A stretch of 17,693 nucleotides of DNA from contig NZ_JASLCE010000045.1 of the NCBI RefSeq assembly GCF_030146175.1, positions 1 to 17,693 on the forward strand, written 5' to 3'. The DNA comes from Flavobacterium sp. Its GTDB lineage: Bacteria > Bacteroidota > Bacteroidia > Flavobacteriales > Flavobacteriaceae. A model generated the notes under the pieces. That model had not been told where the DNA came from. It saw only the letters and a list, made by a program, of their open reading frames with translations, and did no database searches. Shown here in pieces: positions 7,306 through 14,834 of the stretch. Every line of letters starts with the position of its first letter. Position 1 is the stretch's first letter. Made by a program: the position numbers and the translations under genes.

Positions 7306-7542
7306 TTTAATGAAGTTAAGATTTAAATATAGAAACAGCGAAAGCATTTCAAGACTTCAGATAAATAATTCAAAATTTATAAACCGGTATATATACAGTT
7401 TTGATTTTTATACTGGGAAGTTGTACATAAAGAAGTCGGTTTTATTTCTGAGGGAATCTAAAATATAATTAAGATAAACAATATAAAATTGTAATAGTTA
7501 AATAGTTAATCTGTATGAAAAAAGTTTTGAGTTAGTTAAGTT

Positions 7543-7570
7543 TTCCATACCATGGAATTTATTTTTTTTC
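7543..7570 (+). terminator. Weak terminator-like hairpin
   Basis: TTCCAT (7543-7548) and ATGGAA (7552-7557) form a 6-bp stem with a 3-base loop, followed by a T-rich run to 7569. The stem is short, so termination would be inefficient. Confidence 0.3.
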
Positions 7571-7608
7571 ATATTTAATCCAAAAAAATGGATAAAATCA
7601 TTTTTTTT

Positions 7609-7633
7609 GCCGGTGTGGTTAGCCGGCTTTTTT
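7609..7633 (+). terminator. Plus-strand terminator without an annotated gene
   Basis: GCCGG (7609-7613) pairs with CCGGC (7623-7627) around a 9-base loop, followed by TTTTTT. The stem is short but all G-C. No plus-strand gene lies in the preceding 1 kb, so it supports an unannotated plus-strand transcript. Confidence 0.55.
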
Positions 7634-7712
7634 ATTGATAAAAGAAAAAGTTATGTTACTTTTTTGCGGGTTTGGAAATGAAAAGAATTTAACAGGATTT
7701 TATAACTTCAAA

Positions 7713-7738
7713 AGGGATTCATTCGGCTTAGAATCCTT
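7713..7738 (+). other. Hairpin in the probable leader of the stress protein gene
   Basis: GGATTC (7715-7720) pairs with GAATCC (7731-7736), extended by two weak pairs, around a 10-base loop. No T-run follows. It lies about 75 bases upstream of the start codon and may influence transcript stability or be incidental. Confidence 0.25.
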
Positions 7739-7811
7739 AAATTTAAGAAATTCTAAAAACAGTCGGGATTGCCCAAATTCAGGCTGAATAACTCAAAATC
7801 TGCCTATAACT

Positions 7812-8624
7812 ATGAAGACAATTATCATCGCAACTGATTTTTCAGCCGAAGCCATTAATGCTGCAAAATATATTGCAAAAGCGGTTACCGGAAAAGCCTA
7901 TCGACTTGTACTTTATAATCTGTATAACACTTCTATTCATGCACAAAATGCCCGCTTGTCAGCTATGGAAATCGATAAGATGTTTCAGGCACAAAAAAGT
8001 AAGGTGAACGAAAAAGCAATTGCTTTGAACGAAATGTATCGTGTTGAAGTGGTTACACATGTAGTAGCCGGTAATTTTTACGAAGAATTGGTGAAAAGTA
8101 TACAACAATTTGATGCCGAATTGGTTGTAATGGGAATGGCCGAAAGATCGGTGGAACAGGATTTGTTAGGCAATACGACCACCGCGGCGATCAGTATGCT
8201 AAAATTCCCTGTACTGAGTATTCCTTTAGGAGCCGAATATAACGGTATCAAACATATTCTTTTTGCTTGCGATGTCGTGAGAGGTGTACACAAAACGGTA
8301 CTCGATAGAGTACGGGAAGTAGCGGCCGATTATCATGCTACTGTTGAAGTATTTCATATTCGGGAAAAGTCGGAAGAAATAACGCAACAACAAGACGAAA
8401 TGCATCCGATGGAAGCAACATTATCCGGAGTGAATCACACCTATAAAAACGTACAGTCGTCTGAAATAATTAAAGCCATTCGGGATGAGATTGTAGCGTC
8501 TGAAACCGATTTGTTAATTATGGTTCCGTATAAATATGGTTTTTGGGATTCGATGTTACACAAAAGTAAAACCCGAGCAATGGCATCCGGAAGTAAGGTT
8601 CCATTATTATCGCTTCCGCTATAA
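7812..8624 (+). CDS. Tandem-domain universal stress protein (UspA family)
   Basis: This 270-residue cytoplasmic protein has two Usp domains. The first (about 1-139) begins MKTIIIATDFS, with Asp9 in the usual nucleotide-site position, and contains VVMGMAERSVEQ then LLGNTTT, which corresponds to the G-x2-G-x9-G-S/T loop but lacks the second glycine (Glu111) and is one residue short. ATP binding may therefore be weak or lost. The second domain (about 145-270) begins with HILFACD and ends in VPYKYGFWDSMLHKS plus PLLSLPL, a tail typical of Bacteroidota paired-domain Usps. Such proteins are induced by starvation, oxidative or metal stress. The gene lies 82 bases upstream of a heavy-metal efflux operon, with a separate promoter-like site between them. 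A functional link is possible but unproven. Confidence 0.9.
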   Translation: MKTIIIATDFSAEAINAAKYIAKAVTGKAYRLVLYNLYNTSIHAQNARLSAMEIDKMFQAQKSKVNEKAIALNEMYRVEVVTHVVAGNFYEELVKSIQQFDAELVVMGMAERSVEQDLLGNTTTAAISMLKFPVLSIPLGAEYNGIKHILFACDVVRGVHKTVLDRVREVAADYHATVEVFHIREKSEEITQQQDEMHPMEATLSGVNHTYKNVQSSEIIKAIRDEIVASETDLLIMVPYKYGFWDSMLHKSKTRAMASGSKVPLLSLPL

Positions 8625-8670
8625 CACAATTTAAACTCTTTTTAAACTATAGGTTAAATTTATGAATTGA

Positions 8671-8702
8671 CTTGTTTTCCGAAACAGGACTCTCTAATTT
8701 TG
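8671..8702 (+). promoter_or_regulatory. Promoter of the metal efflux operon with an overlapping dyad
   Basis: TAATTTTG (8695-8702) is an exact -7 match. CTTG (8671-8674) lies 20 bases upstream and matches three of four -33 bases. CTTGTTT (8671-8677) and AAACAGG (8682-8688) form an imperfect dyad (six of seven pairs) overlapping the -33 and the spacer, the usual place for an operator. Predicted transcription start is about 8706-8708, almost exactly on the GTG start codon at 8707. Confidence 0.5.
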
Positions 8703-8706
8703 TCAT

Positions 8707-9087
8707 GTGAAAAAACTGGCCGTATACATACTCGTATTTCTGATTAGCCTGAACAATTGCTTTTTTGTACAATTGTTCAAACTGCCGGTTTTGTTTCAAC
8801 ACTTTGAAGAACACCAAAACGATGATGGGAACCTCGGCTTTGTCGATTTTCTGGCCATGCATTATTGGGGTGACGATATTAACGATTCGGACGACGATCG
8901 CGATATGCAGTTGCCTTTTAAAAAAGTGGATCACCATGTGCCGAATTTGGTATTTATTCCGAATCGTATTTCCTATACTACGACTATCAATCGTATACCG
9001 GACACTTCCCGGTTAAAAATTACCTATAATAGCCACTTACACCCTAATCCGCATTTGGGTGCTTTGTTTCGTCCTCCAATCGTATAA
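8707..9087 (+). CDS. Small exported His/Asp-rich protein of the metal efflux operon
   Basis: This 126-residue protein starts at GTG; an in-frame stop at 8695-8697 leaves no earlier start. Residues 1-18 look like a signal peptide or N-terminal anchor (Lys-Lys then a hydrophobic run). The middle holds HFEEHQNDDG (32-41), FLAMHYWGDD (48-57), DINDSDDDRD (57-66) and DHH (75-77), a concentration of His, Asp and Glu suited to binding divalent metal. The end has a conserved-looking stretch with several His (110, 112, 116) and a final GALFRPPIV. I recall similar short proteins preceding CzcA-type pumps in Bacteroidota but know no assigned function. A periplasmic metal-binding helper is the natural inference, though it is unrelated to CusF by eye. 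It is the first gene of the efflux operon, with the pump starting about 80 bases downstream. Confidence 0.8.
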   Translation: MKKLAVYILVFLISLNNCFFVQLFKLPVLFQHFEEHQNDDGNLGFVDFLAMHYWGDDINDSDDDRDMQLPFKKVDHHVPNLVFIPNRISYTTTINRIPDTSRLKITYNSHLHPNPHLGALFRPPIV

Positions 9088-9166
9088 CTTCTTTATCGGA
9101 TTTTAAAAAAATACCAAAGACACAATCGTGTCTGTTGGCGCATTTACTATAAATTCAAATGAAGTT

Positions 9167-12100
9167 ATGCTAACAAAAATCATTCAATTTTCAGTTAAAA
9201 ATAAACTGGCAATTGGGATCTTCATGTTACTATGGGTAGTCTATGGTATCTATGAAGTGACTCGTTTGCCTATTGATGCCGTACCGGACATCACGAACAA
9301 TCAGGTACAAATTATTACAACGGCACCAGCTTTGGGAGCCGAAGATGTGGAACGGTTAATAACCTTTCCGATTGAACAGGCCATTAGTAACATCCCAAAC
9401 CTAAAAGAAAGCCGGAGTATTTCCCGCTTTGGTTTGTCGGTAGTTACAGTCGTTTTCGATGAAAAAGCCGATGTTTACTGGGCGCGTCAACAAGTAACCG
9501 AGCGCCTGCAACAAGTGGCTATCGACGAAAATGCCAACCGACCGGAAATGGCACCGGTAACCACCGGATTGGGAGAAATTTACCAATATGTCCTCAAACC
9601 CCAAAAAGGTTTTGAAAGTAAGTATTCGCTGGCCGATTTACGGACCATACAGGACTGGACTGTAAGAAAACAGTTACTTGGAACACCCGGTATTGCCGAC
9701 GTCGCAACCTTTGGCGGAAAGCTAAAACAATATGAAGTAGCCGTTAATCCCGCCCGACTAAAAGCACACAATCTAACCATTAGCGATGTTTTTATCGCAT
9801 TAAACCGGAGTAACCAGAATACCGGTGGTGCCTATATTGAAAAAGGACCTACCGTTTCCTATATCCGTAGTGTGGGGCTGGCACGGGATATAAAGGATAT
9901 CGAAAATATTGTGATCAAATCTACTCAGGCCGGAACGCCGGTACTGGTTAAAAACATTGCGGAAGTAAAATTAGCATCCGCCATCCGTTATGGAGCGTTA
10001 ACCACAGATGATCGCGGGGAAGCCGTAGGCGGAATCGTGATGATGCTAAAAGGCGAAAATGCCAGTAATGTAATCGAAAACGTTAAAAATAAAGTTACCG
10101 AAATCGAAAAAATCCTCCCGGAAGGCCTTACGATAGAACCGTTCCTGGATCGTACCAAAATGGTGGATAACGCTATTGGAACCGTAGAAAAGAACCTTAT
10201 CGAAGGCGCGCTGATTGTCGTTTTGGTACTGGTTCTCTTTTTAGGAAACCTGAGAGCCGGGTTTATTGTCGCTTCGGTAATACCATTGTCCATGCTTTTT
10301 GCAATCAGTATGATGAATGCTTTCGGAGTAAGCGGTAATCTGATGAGTCTCGGTGCATTGGATTTCGGACTGATTGTCGACGGAGCGGTGATCATCGTAG
10401 AAGCGATATTGCATCATTTGCATTCGGAAAAAAAATACCAACTACAAACCGATATTTCACAACAGGAAATGGATCGGGAAGTAACCGGATCGGCTTCCCG
10501 CATGATGAATGCCGCTGTTTTCGGTCAGATTATTATCCTGATCGTTTACCTGCCAATCCTGTCGCTACAGGGAATTGAAGGGAAAATGTTTAAGCCGATG
10601 GCGCAAACGGTGGCTTTTGCAATCCTCGGTGCTTTTATCTTATCACTAACGTATGTGCCCATGGTTAGCGCACTGTTTATCAGTAAAAAAGTAAACCACA
10701 AACCCAATCTTTCCGACAGGGTAATGGCTCGTTTGGAAACCGGTTATGAAAAACTGCTTTCCAGAGGCTTAAGGTTCCGAAAAGGAATTGTGGCGGTTGC
10801 CATCGTGTTGTTTTCGCTGGCAGTATTGTTATTTACCCGAATGGGAGGGGAATTTATCCCACAACTGGAAGAAGGCGATTTTGCAGTCGAAACCCGATTG
10901 CTACTCGGTACCAATTTAACCACAACTACCGAAACCATACAGAAAATATCCGTAGCATTAAAGGAACAGTATCCTGAAGTAAACCGGGTCGTATCGCGAA
11001 TCGGTAGTGCCGAAATACCAACCGATCCGATGCCGATTGAAGGGGGAGACATGATCATTGTACTTAAAGATAAATCGGAGTGGACGAGTGCTTCCTCATT
11101 TTCTGAATTGGCCGAAAAAATGGCGGCTACGGTTCAGGAAGTCGCACCAGGGGTCACAACAGGTTTCCAGTTCCCGGTGCAAATGCGTTTTAATGAATTG
11201 ATGACCGGTGCGAAACAGGATGTAGTTTGTAAAATCTATGGAGAAGATTTGGATAAACTGGCGCAATATGCTGAACAATTGGGAGCGATTAGCCGTAGTG
11301 TAAAAGGTACAGCCGATTTATATGTGGAAAAAGTAACCGGTATGCCGCAAATTGTAATCGATTATAACTGGGCCGAAATGGCCAAATATGGCCTGTATGT
11401 TCAGGATATTAACCGTACGGTGAATGCCGCATTTGCCGGAGCCGTGGCCGGAAATATTTATGAAGGGGAAAAGCGTTTTGATCTGGTCGTACGGGTCGAT
11501 GCCGCCGGACGAAAAGATATTAACGACGTTCGGAATCTTCTGGTAGCTACGGCTTCCGGAGCGCAGATTCCGTTATATCAGGTGGCGTCGGTTCAGGAAG
11601 TGGAAGGACCAAATCAGATTCAGCGGGAAGATGCCAAACGCCGGATTATTGTAGGCTTTAATGTACGTGGTCGCGATGTACAGAGTATTGTAAACGAACT
11701 GCAACAGAAGGTAAGCGCTCAAATTAAATTCGATCCCGGGTATTATGTGACCTATGGCGGTGCTTTCGAAAACCTGCAACAGGCAAAAAGCCGATTGGGT
11801 GTGGCGGTTCCGGTGGCATTACTGTTAATCTTCGGACTATTGTATTTTGCTTTCAGATCGTTTAAGGAAGGAATCATCATTTTTACAGCGATACCGTTAT
11901 CGGCTATCGGAGGTGTGTTCGCACTGACCTTACGGGATATGCCGTTTAGTATTTCGGCCGGAGTTGGATTTATCGCGCTTTTCGGTGTTGCGGTTCTGAA
12001 TGGAATTGTACTGATATCGGAATTTAACCGAATCCGAAAACTAGGTGAAATCACCGATCCGTTACAATTGATCATTACCGGTACCAAAAACAGATTGCGC

Positions 12101-13546
12101 CCGGTATTGATGACAGCGGCTGTAGCTTCTTTAGGATTCCTGCCAATGGCACTGAGTAATGGTGCCGGTGCCGAAGTGCAACGTCCGCTGGCTACGGTGG
12201 TTATTGGCGGATTGTTAACCGCTACGTTGCTAACCTTATTTGTATTGCCAGCCATTTATTTAATGACATATGACACGAAATTATTTCAAAAGAAAATGAA
12301 AAAGAATAAAAACAGCAACCTGCTGCTACTCCTGTTCGGATTTTTAATTTCCGGAGGATTATGGGCGCAGGAAACGGTTCCGGTTTCACTGGACGGATCG
12401 ATTGCCATTGCGATTAAAAACAACAAACGAATCCGAGCGGCGCGACATAACGAACAATCGAAAGAATGGTTGCGTCAGTCGGCTTATGATATCCCGAAAA
12501 CCAATGTAGATGCCGATTACGGACAGTTTAACAGTCAGTTTAAAGATAACCGTTTTGGGATAAGTCAGACGTTTAATTTTCCAACGGTCTATTCCCGACA
12601 AAAGAAAGCACTCACAGAAGGGTTTCGGGTAGCTCAGGCACAAACACAACTTACGGAACAGGAGTTAAAAGCGCAAGTACGCCAATGGTATTATGAGCTG
12701 ATCTGGTTACAGCATAAAAAAGCATTATTGCATTATGCCGACAGTATTTACCGTCTGATGGAAGAGAAGTCGAAGCTGCGGTTTAAAGTCGGCGAAACGA
12801 ATATATTGGAGAAAAGTGCCTCGCAGTCGGCACGACAGTTTTACACGAATCAATTCAATATGATCACTCAGGATATTGCGATAGCGCAACGATCGTTTAA
12901 TACGGTTCTACAGGATAATATTAGCTATGTTCCGGAAAATTCGCCCATTAAAATGGATGAAAAAGGAACGCTTGAAAAACCAGCTGCCGAAAATCTTCCC
13001 GCGGTAAAATTATCACAACACGAAGCCGAAAGTGCCCGTTGGCGTTGGAAAACCGAACGTGCCAGAATGCTACCGGATATCACGTTGGGCTATAACAATC
13101 TTAGTATTACCGGCTTTCAGACCAATGCGTCGGGACAGGAAGTTTATTACGACAGCGGACAACGGTTTAGTTATATAAATGCCGGGATAAGTCTGCCGTT
13201 GTTTTTCGGAAGTCAGTCGGCGCGTAGTAAAGCCGCCAAAGCCGAGTGGGACTATTATAAAACACAGGCGGAAGCCATCAAAACGGAACTTTCGGCACAA
13301 CAACTCAACGCTGCAAAAGAACTGGAAAAATTCCGGGAAAGTTTACAGTATTATGAATCACAGGGACTGGAAAATGCCAAAACAATCATCGATGCGGCAA
13401 ACAGCCAGTTAAATAATGGGGATATCGATTACCTGCAATGGGTAATGGTAGTCAATCAGGCCATCACCATCAAAAACGAATACCTCGATACGGTCAATAA
13501 TTACAATAAGGCTGTGATTCGGGTACAATCTTTAAACAACTTTTAA
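9167..13546 (+). CDS. czcA: CzcA-family heavy-metal RND pump fused to a TolC-like outer-membrane factor
   Basis: I chose the ATG at 9167 over a GTG at 9128 because it starts the standard RND opening (MLTKIIQFSVKNKLAIGIF); this gives 1459 residues, against about 1040 for a pump alone. Residues 1-1035 are the proton-driven inner-membrane pump: first helix about 14-31, PIDAVPDIT (35-43), two periplasmic porter regions, and the fourth helix with LDFGLIVDGAVIIVE carrying Asp399, Asp405 and Glu412, the proton-relay pattern of CzcA-type exporters for Zn, Co or Cd. The usual Asn after that Glu is Ala413. The FNEL stretch (about 675-678) puts Glu where CusA has a copper-binding Met, so divalent metals are favoured. 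From Met1044 a signal-peptide-like segment (basic, then five Leu, ending WAQ at 1066-1068) leads into a TolC-type factor (1069-1459). This fusion is known in Bacteroidota. Confidence 0.93.
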   Translation: MLTKIIQFSVKNKLAIGIFMLLWVVYGIYEVTRLPIDAVPDITNNQVQIITTAPALGAEDVERLITFPIEQAISNIPNLKESRSISRFGLSVVTVVFDEKADVYWARQQVTERLQQVAIDENANRPEMAPVTTGLGEIYQYVLKPQKGFESKYSLADLRTIQDWTVRKQLLGTPGIADVATFGGKLKQYEVAVNPARLKAHNLTISDVFIALNRSNQNTGGAYIEKGPTVSYIRSVGLARDIKDIENIVIKSTQAGTPVLVKNIAEVKLASAIRYGALTTDDRGEAVGGIVMMLKGENASNVIENVKNKVTEIEKILPEGLTIEPFLDRTKMVDNAIGTVEKNLIEGALIVVLVLVLFLGNLRAGFIVASVIPLSMLFAISMMNAFGVSGNLMSLGALDFGLIVDGAVIIVEAILHHLHSEKKYQLQTDISQQEMDREVTGSASRMMNAAVFGQIIILIVYLPILSLQGIEGKMFKPMAQTVAFAILGAFILSLTYVPMVSALFISKKVNHKPNLSDRVMARLETGYEKLLSRGLRFRKGIVAVAIVLFSLAVLLFTRMGGEFIPQLEEGDFAVETRLLLGTNLTTTTETIQKISVALKEQYPEVNRVVSRIGSAEIPTDPMPIEGGDMIIVLKDKSEWTSASSFSELAEKMAATVQEVAPGVTTGFQFPVQMRFNELMTGAKQDVVCKIYGEDLDKLAQYAEQLGAISRSVKGTADLYVEKVTGMPQIVIDYNWAEMAKYGLYVQDINRTVNAAFAGAVAGNIYEGEKRFDLVVRVDAAGRKDINDVRNLLVATASGAQIPLYQVASVQEVEGPNQIQREDAKRRIIVGFNVRGRDVQSIVNELQQKVSAQIKFDPGYYVTYGGAFENLQQAKSRLGVAVPVALLLIFGLLYFAFRSFKEGIIIFTAIPLSAIGGVFALTLRDMPFSISAGVGFIALFGVAVLNGIVLISEFNRIRKLGEITDPLQLIITGTKNRLRPVLMTAAVASLGFLPMALSNGAGAEVQRPLATVVIGGLLTATLLTLFVLPAIYLMTYDTKLFQKKMKKNKNSNLLLLLFGFLISGGLWAQETVPVSLDGSIAIAIKNNKRIRAARHNEQSKEWLRQSAYDIPKTNVDADYGQFNSQFKDNRFGISQTFNFPTVYSRQKKALTEGFRVAQAQTQLTEQELKAQVRQWYYELIWLQHKKALLHYADSIYRLMEEKSKLRFKVGETNILEKSASQSARQFYTNQFNMITQDIAIAQRSFNTVLQDNISYVPENSPIKMDEKGTLEKPAAENLPAVKLSQHEAESARWRWKTERARMLPDITLGYNNLSITGFQTNASGQEVYYDSGQRFSYINAGISLPLFFGSQSARSKAAKAEWDYYKTQAEAIKTELSAQQLNAAKELEKFRESLQYYESQGLENAKTIIDAANSQLNNGDIDYLQWVMVVNQAITIKNEYLDTVNNYNKAVIRVQSLNNF

Positions 13547-13549
13547 ATC

Positions 13550-14686
13550 ATGAAAAAGTATAGTATCTCCATAGTCGCACTAGTATTTATGATGTTGCTT
13601 TCCTGTAGTAAAAAGGAAACCGAAACGTCAAAAGATTCGACATCAACTACGCCGGGTATCGTAAAACTGAGCACCGCACAGGTTCAGAATGCCGGAATAA
13701 CGGTAGGACAACCTTCGGAAAAAGAACTCAGCGGCGTTCTCACCTTACAGGGAACCGTAACCGTACCGCCGCAAAGCCGCGTGGATGTAACGTTTCCGCT
13801 AGGGGGCTATATCCGGAAAACAAACGTAATGCCGGGTATGCATGTTAAAAAAGGACAACTACTGGCACAAATCGAAGACATGCAATATATCCAGTTACAA
13901 CAGGATTATCTTACGGCTAAAGAGAAATACAATCTGGCCGTAATGGAATACAACCGTCAGAAAGAATTGAATGCTAAAAAAGCCAGTAGCGACAAACTAT
14001 TGGAACAAATCACAAGCGAACGCGAAACCCAACGAATTACCATGACTTCATTGGGGCAAAAACTTTCGTTACTGGGAATCAATATCGGACGATTGTCTAC
14101 TGCTACGATTAGTAAGTCGATTGCCATTGTATCGCCGGTAAATGGGCTGGTATCGAAAGTAAATATCAATATCGGAAAATATGTCGGGCCGACAGAAATG
14201 TTGTTTGAGTTGGTCGATATGCAGGATGTCGTACTGTCTTTTAATGCTTTTGAAAAAGATATCGCCTATCTGAAAACCGGACAAAAATTGGACGTTTACA
14301 CGAATGATCAATCAGATCGGAAATACCGTGCAACAATTGCTTATATTAACCATTCTCTAAATGAGGATCGTGCCGCTGAGGTAATTTGTAAACTGGAATC
14401 GTACCAACCGGCTTTACTTCCGGGACTTTTTGTAAACGGTACGATTGAGGTGCAATATAAAAAGGCACTTACGGTTCCGGAAAGTAGTGTTGTAGACTGG
14501 AAAGGAAAAAAATACGTTTTTGAAGCACAAGCGGAAAATCGTTTTGCAATGATACCGGTCGTGGCAGGAATTGCACAGGATGGATTGCAACAAATTGTAT
14601 CGGATAAAATCAATTCGGGTTCCAAGCTGGTTATTCAAAATGCCTATACATTGCTAATGAAAACGATGAATAGCGGAGACGAGTAG
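13550..14686 (+). CDS. Periplasmic adaptor (membrane fusion) lipoprotein of the metal efflux pump
   Basis: This 378-residue HlyD/CusB-type adaptor would join the RND pump to the outer-membrane factor. A signal peptide ends in the lipobox LLSC (Cys19), followed by a Ser/Thr/Lys-rich linker, so it is probably a lipoprotein. Domains in order are: first lipoyl half (about 75-111, with GGYIRK and VKKGQLLA), a helical hairpin (about 112-170), second lipoyl half (about 190-223, SPVNGLVSKV), a beta-barrel (about 225-300) and a membrane-proximal domain (about 305-370). It has no CusB-type methionine-rich or YHS extension, which agrees with divalent-metal export. The start codon lies 3 bases after the stop of the pump gene, so the two are translationally coupled or nearly so. 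A CzcB-like role is inferred from domains and context; the exact metal is unknown. Confidence 0.92.
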   Translation: MKKYSISIVALVFMMLLSCSKKETETSKDSTSTTPGIVKLSTAQVQNAGITVGQPSEKELSGVLTLQGTVTVPPQSRVDVTFPLGGYIRKTNVMPGMHVKKGQLLAQIEDMQYIQLQQDYLTAKEKYNLAVMEYNRQKELNAKKASSDKLLEQITSERETQRITMTSLGQKLSLLGINIGRLSTATISKSIAIVSPVNGLVSKVNINIGKYVGPTEMLFELVDMQDVVLSFNAFEKDIAYLKTGQKLDVYTNDQSDRKYRATIAYINHSLNEDRAAEVICKLESYQPALLPGLFVNGTIEVQYKKALTVPESSVVDWKGKKYVFEAQAENRFAMIPVVAGIAQDGLQQIVSDKINSGSKLVIQNAYTLLMKTMNSGDE

Positions 14687-14697
14687 AAAAGAAGAAA

Positions 14698-14746
14698 GAG
14701 AAAAGAGAAAAGAGAAAAGAGAAAAGAGAAAAGAGAAAAGAGAAAA
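14698..14746 (+). repeat. Seven perfect tandem copies of a heptamer in a 77-base purine tract
   Basis: GAGAAAA is repeated seven times without interruption. It lies in an unbroken purine run from 14685 to 14761 that begins at the last two bases of the adaptor stop codon. The tract sits in the 3' untranslated part of the efflux operon, 50 bases before its terminator. Copy number of such a repeat can change by slippage; as it is not in a coding frame, any effect would be on the transcript end. Confidence 0.95.
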
Positions 14747-14795
14747 GAAAAAAGAAAAGAATTGGGTCGTTAGCAATAATTTGCCCGAAATAGAA

Positions 14796-14832
14796 AGACC
14801 TGTCAGGAATTGTCTCACCCGACAGGTTTTTT
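14796..14832 (+). terminator. Terminator of the metal efflux operon
   Basis: ACCTGTC (14798-14804) pairs with GACAGGT (14821-14827) around a 16-base loop, and a run of T follows to 14832. It lies 112 bases after the adaptor stop and 2 bases before the end of the convergent LysR-type gene. Adenines on its left side may let it act weakly on the minus strand too. Confidence 0.75.
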
Positions 14833-14834
14833 CG

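Larger units (their letters stand above)
7309..7633 (+). ncRNA. Candidate small RNA with its own promoter and terminator
   Basis: The transcript predicted from the 7275-7305 promoter would run through paired segments and end at one of two terminator-like hairpins (7543-7570 or 7609-7633). GACTTC (7353-7358) can pair with GAAGTC (7432-7437), enclosing CCGGTATA (7384-7391) with TATACTGG (7409-7416, one wobble). No ORF longer than a few codons is present; the best is a six-codon ATG frame at 7515-7535. An alternative is that it is an unusually long leader of the stress gene. Confidence 0.3.
6573..7811. other. 1.2-kb gene-free AT-rich region with structured elements
   Basis: Between the AraC-type gene (minus) and the universal stress gene (plus) there is no credible ORF of useful length. 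The following can be seen: a dyad near the AraC promoter region (TTTCTG 6632-6637, CAGAAA 6646-6651), a nested hairpin (6904-6986), a perfect 12-bp palindrome (7168-7179), a promoter-like site (7275-7305) followed by paired segments and two terminator-like hairpins (7543-7570, 7609-7633), and a hairpin just upstream of the stress gene (7713-7738). Confidence 0.6.

Noticed and set aside
7515..7535. Six-codon ORF before a hairpin, considered as an attenuator leader peptide
   Set aside because: It has no run of a regulatory amino acid, no ribosome binding site, and no biosynthetic gene follows.
8629..8660. Inverted repeat AATTTAA / TTAAATT after the stress gene, considered as its terminator
   Set aside because: The stem is all A-T, the loop is long, and no T-run follows.
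9128..9166. GTG start 13 codons upstream of the RND pump ATG
   Set aside because: The added residues have no counterpart in RND pumps, while the ATG at 9167 begins the standard N-terminus directly before the first helix.
11752..12255. Minus-strand ORF of 167 codons inside the RND pump gene
   Set aside because: It is antisense to a conserved membrane domain with low-complexity translation, as expected from codon bias of the real gene.
12240..12300. Pump-TolC fusion as a sequencing or assembly artefact (lost stop codon)
   Set aside because: The frame is continuous with no homopolymer at the junction, both halves are intact, and such fusions are known in Bacteroidota.
14698..14746. Heptamer array considered as a CRISPR or iteron origin
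   Set aside because: The units are 7 bases with no spacers, no cas or replication genes are nearby, and it lies in a 3' untranslated region.
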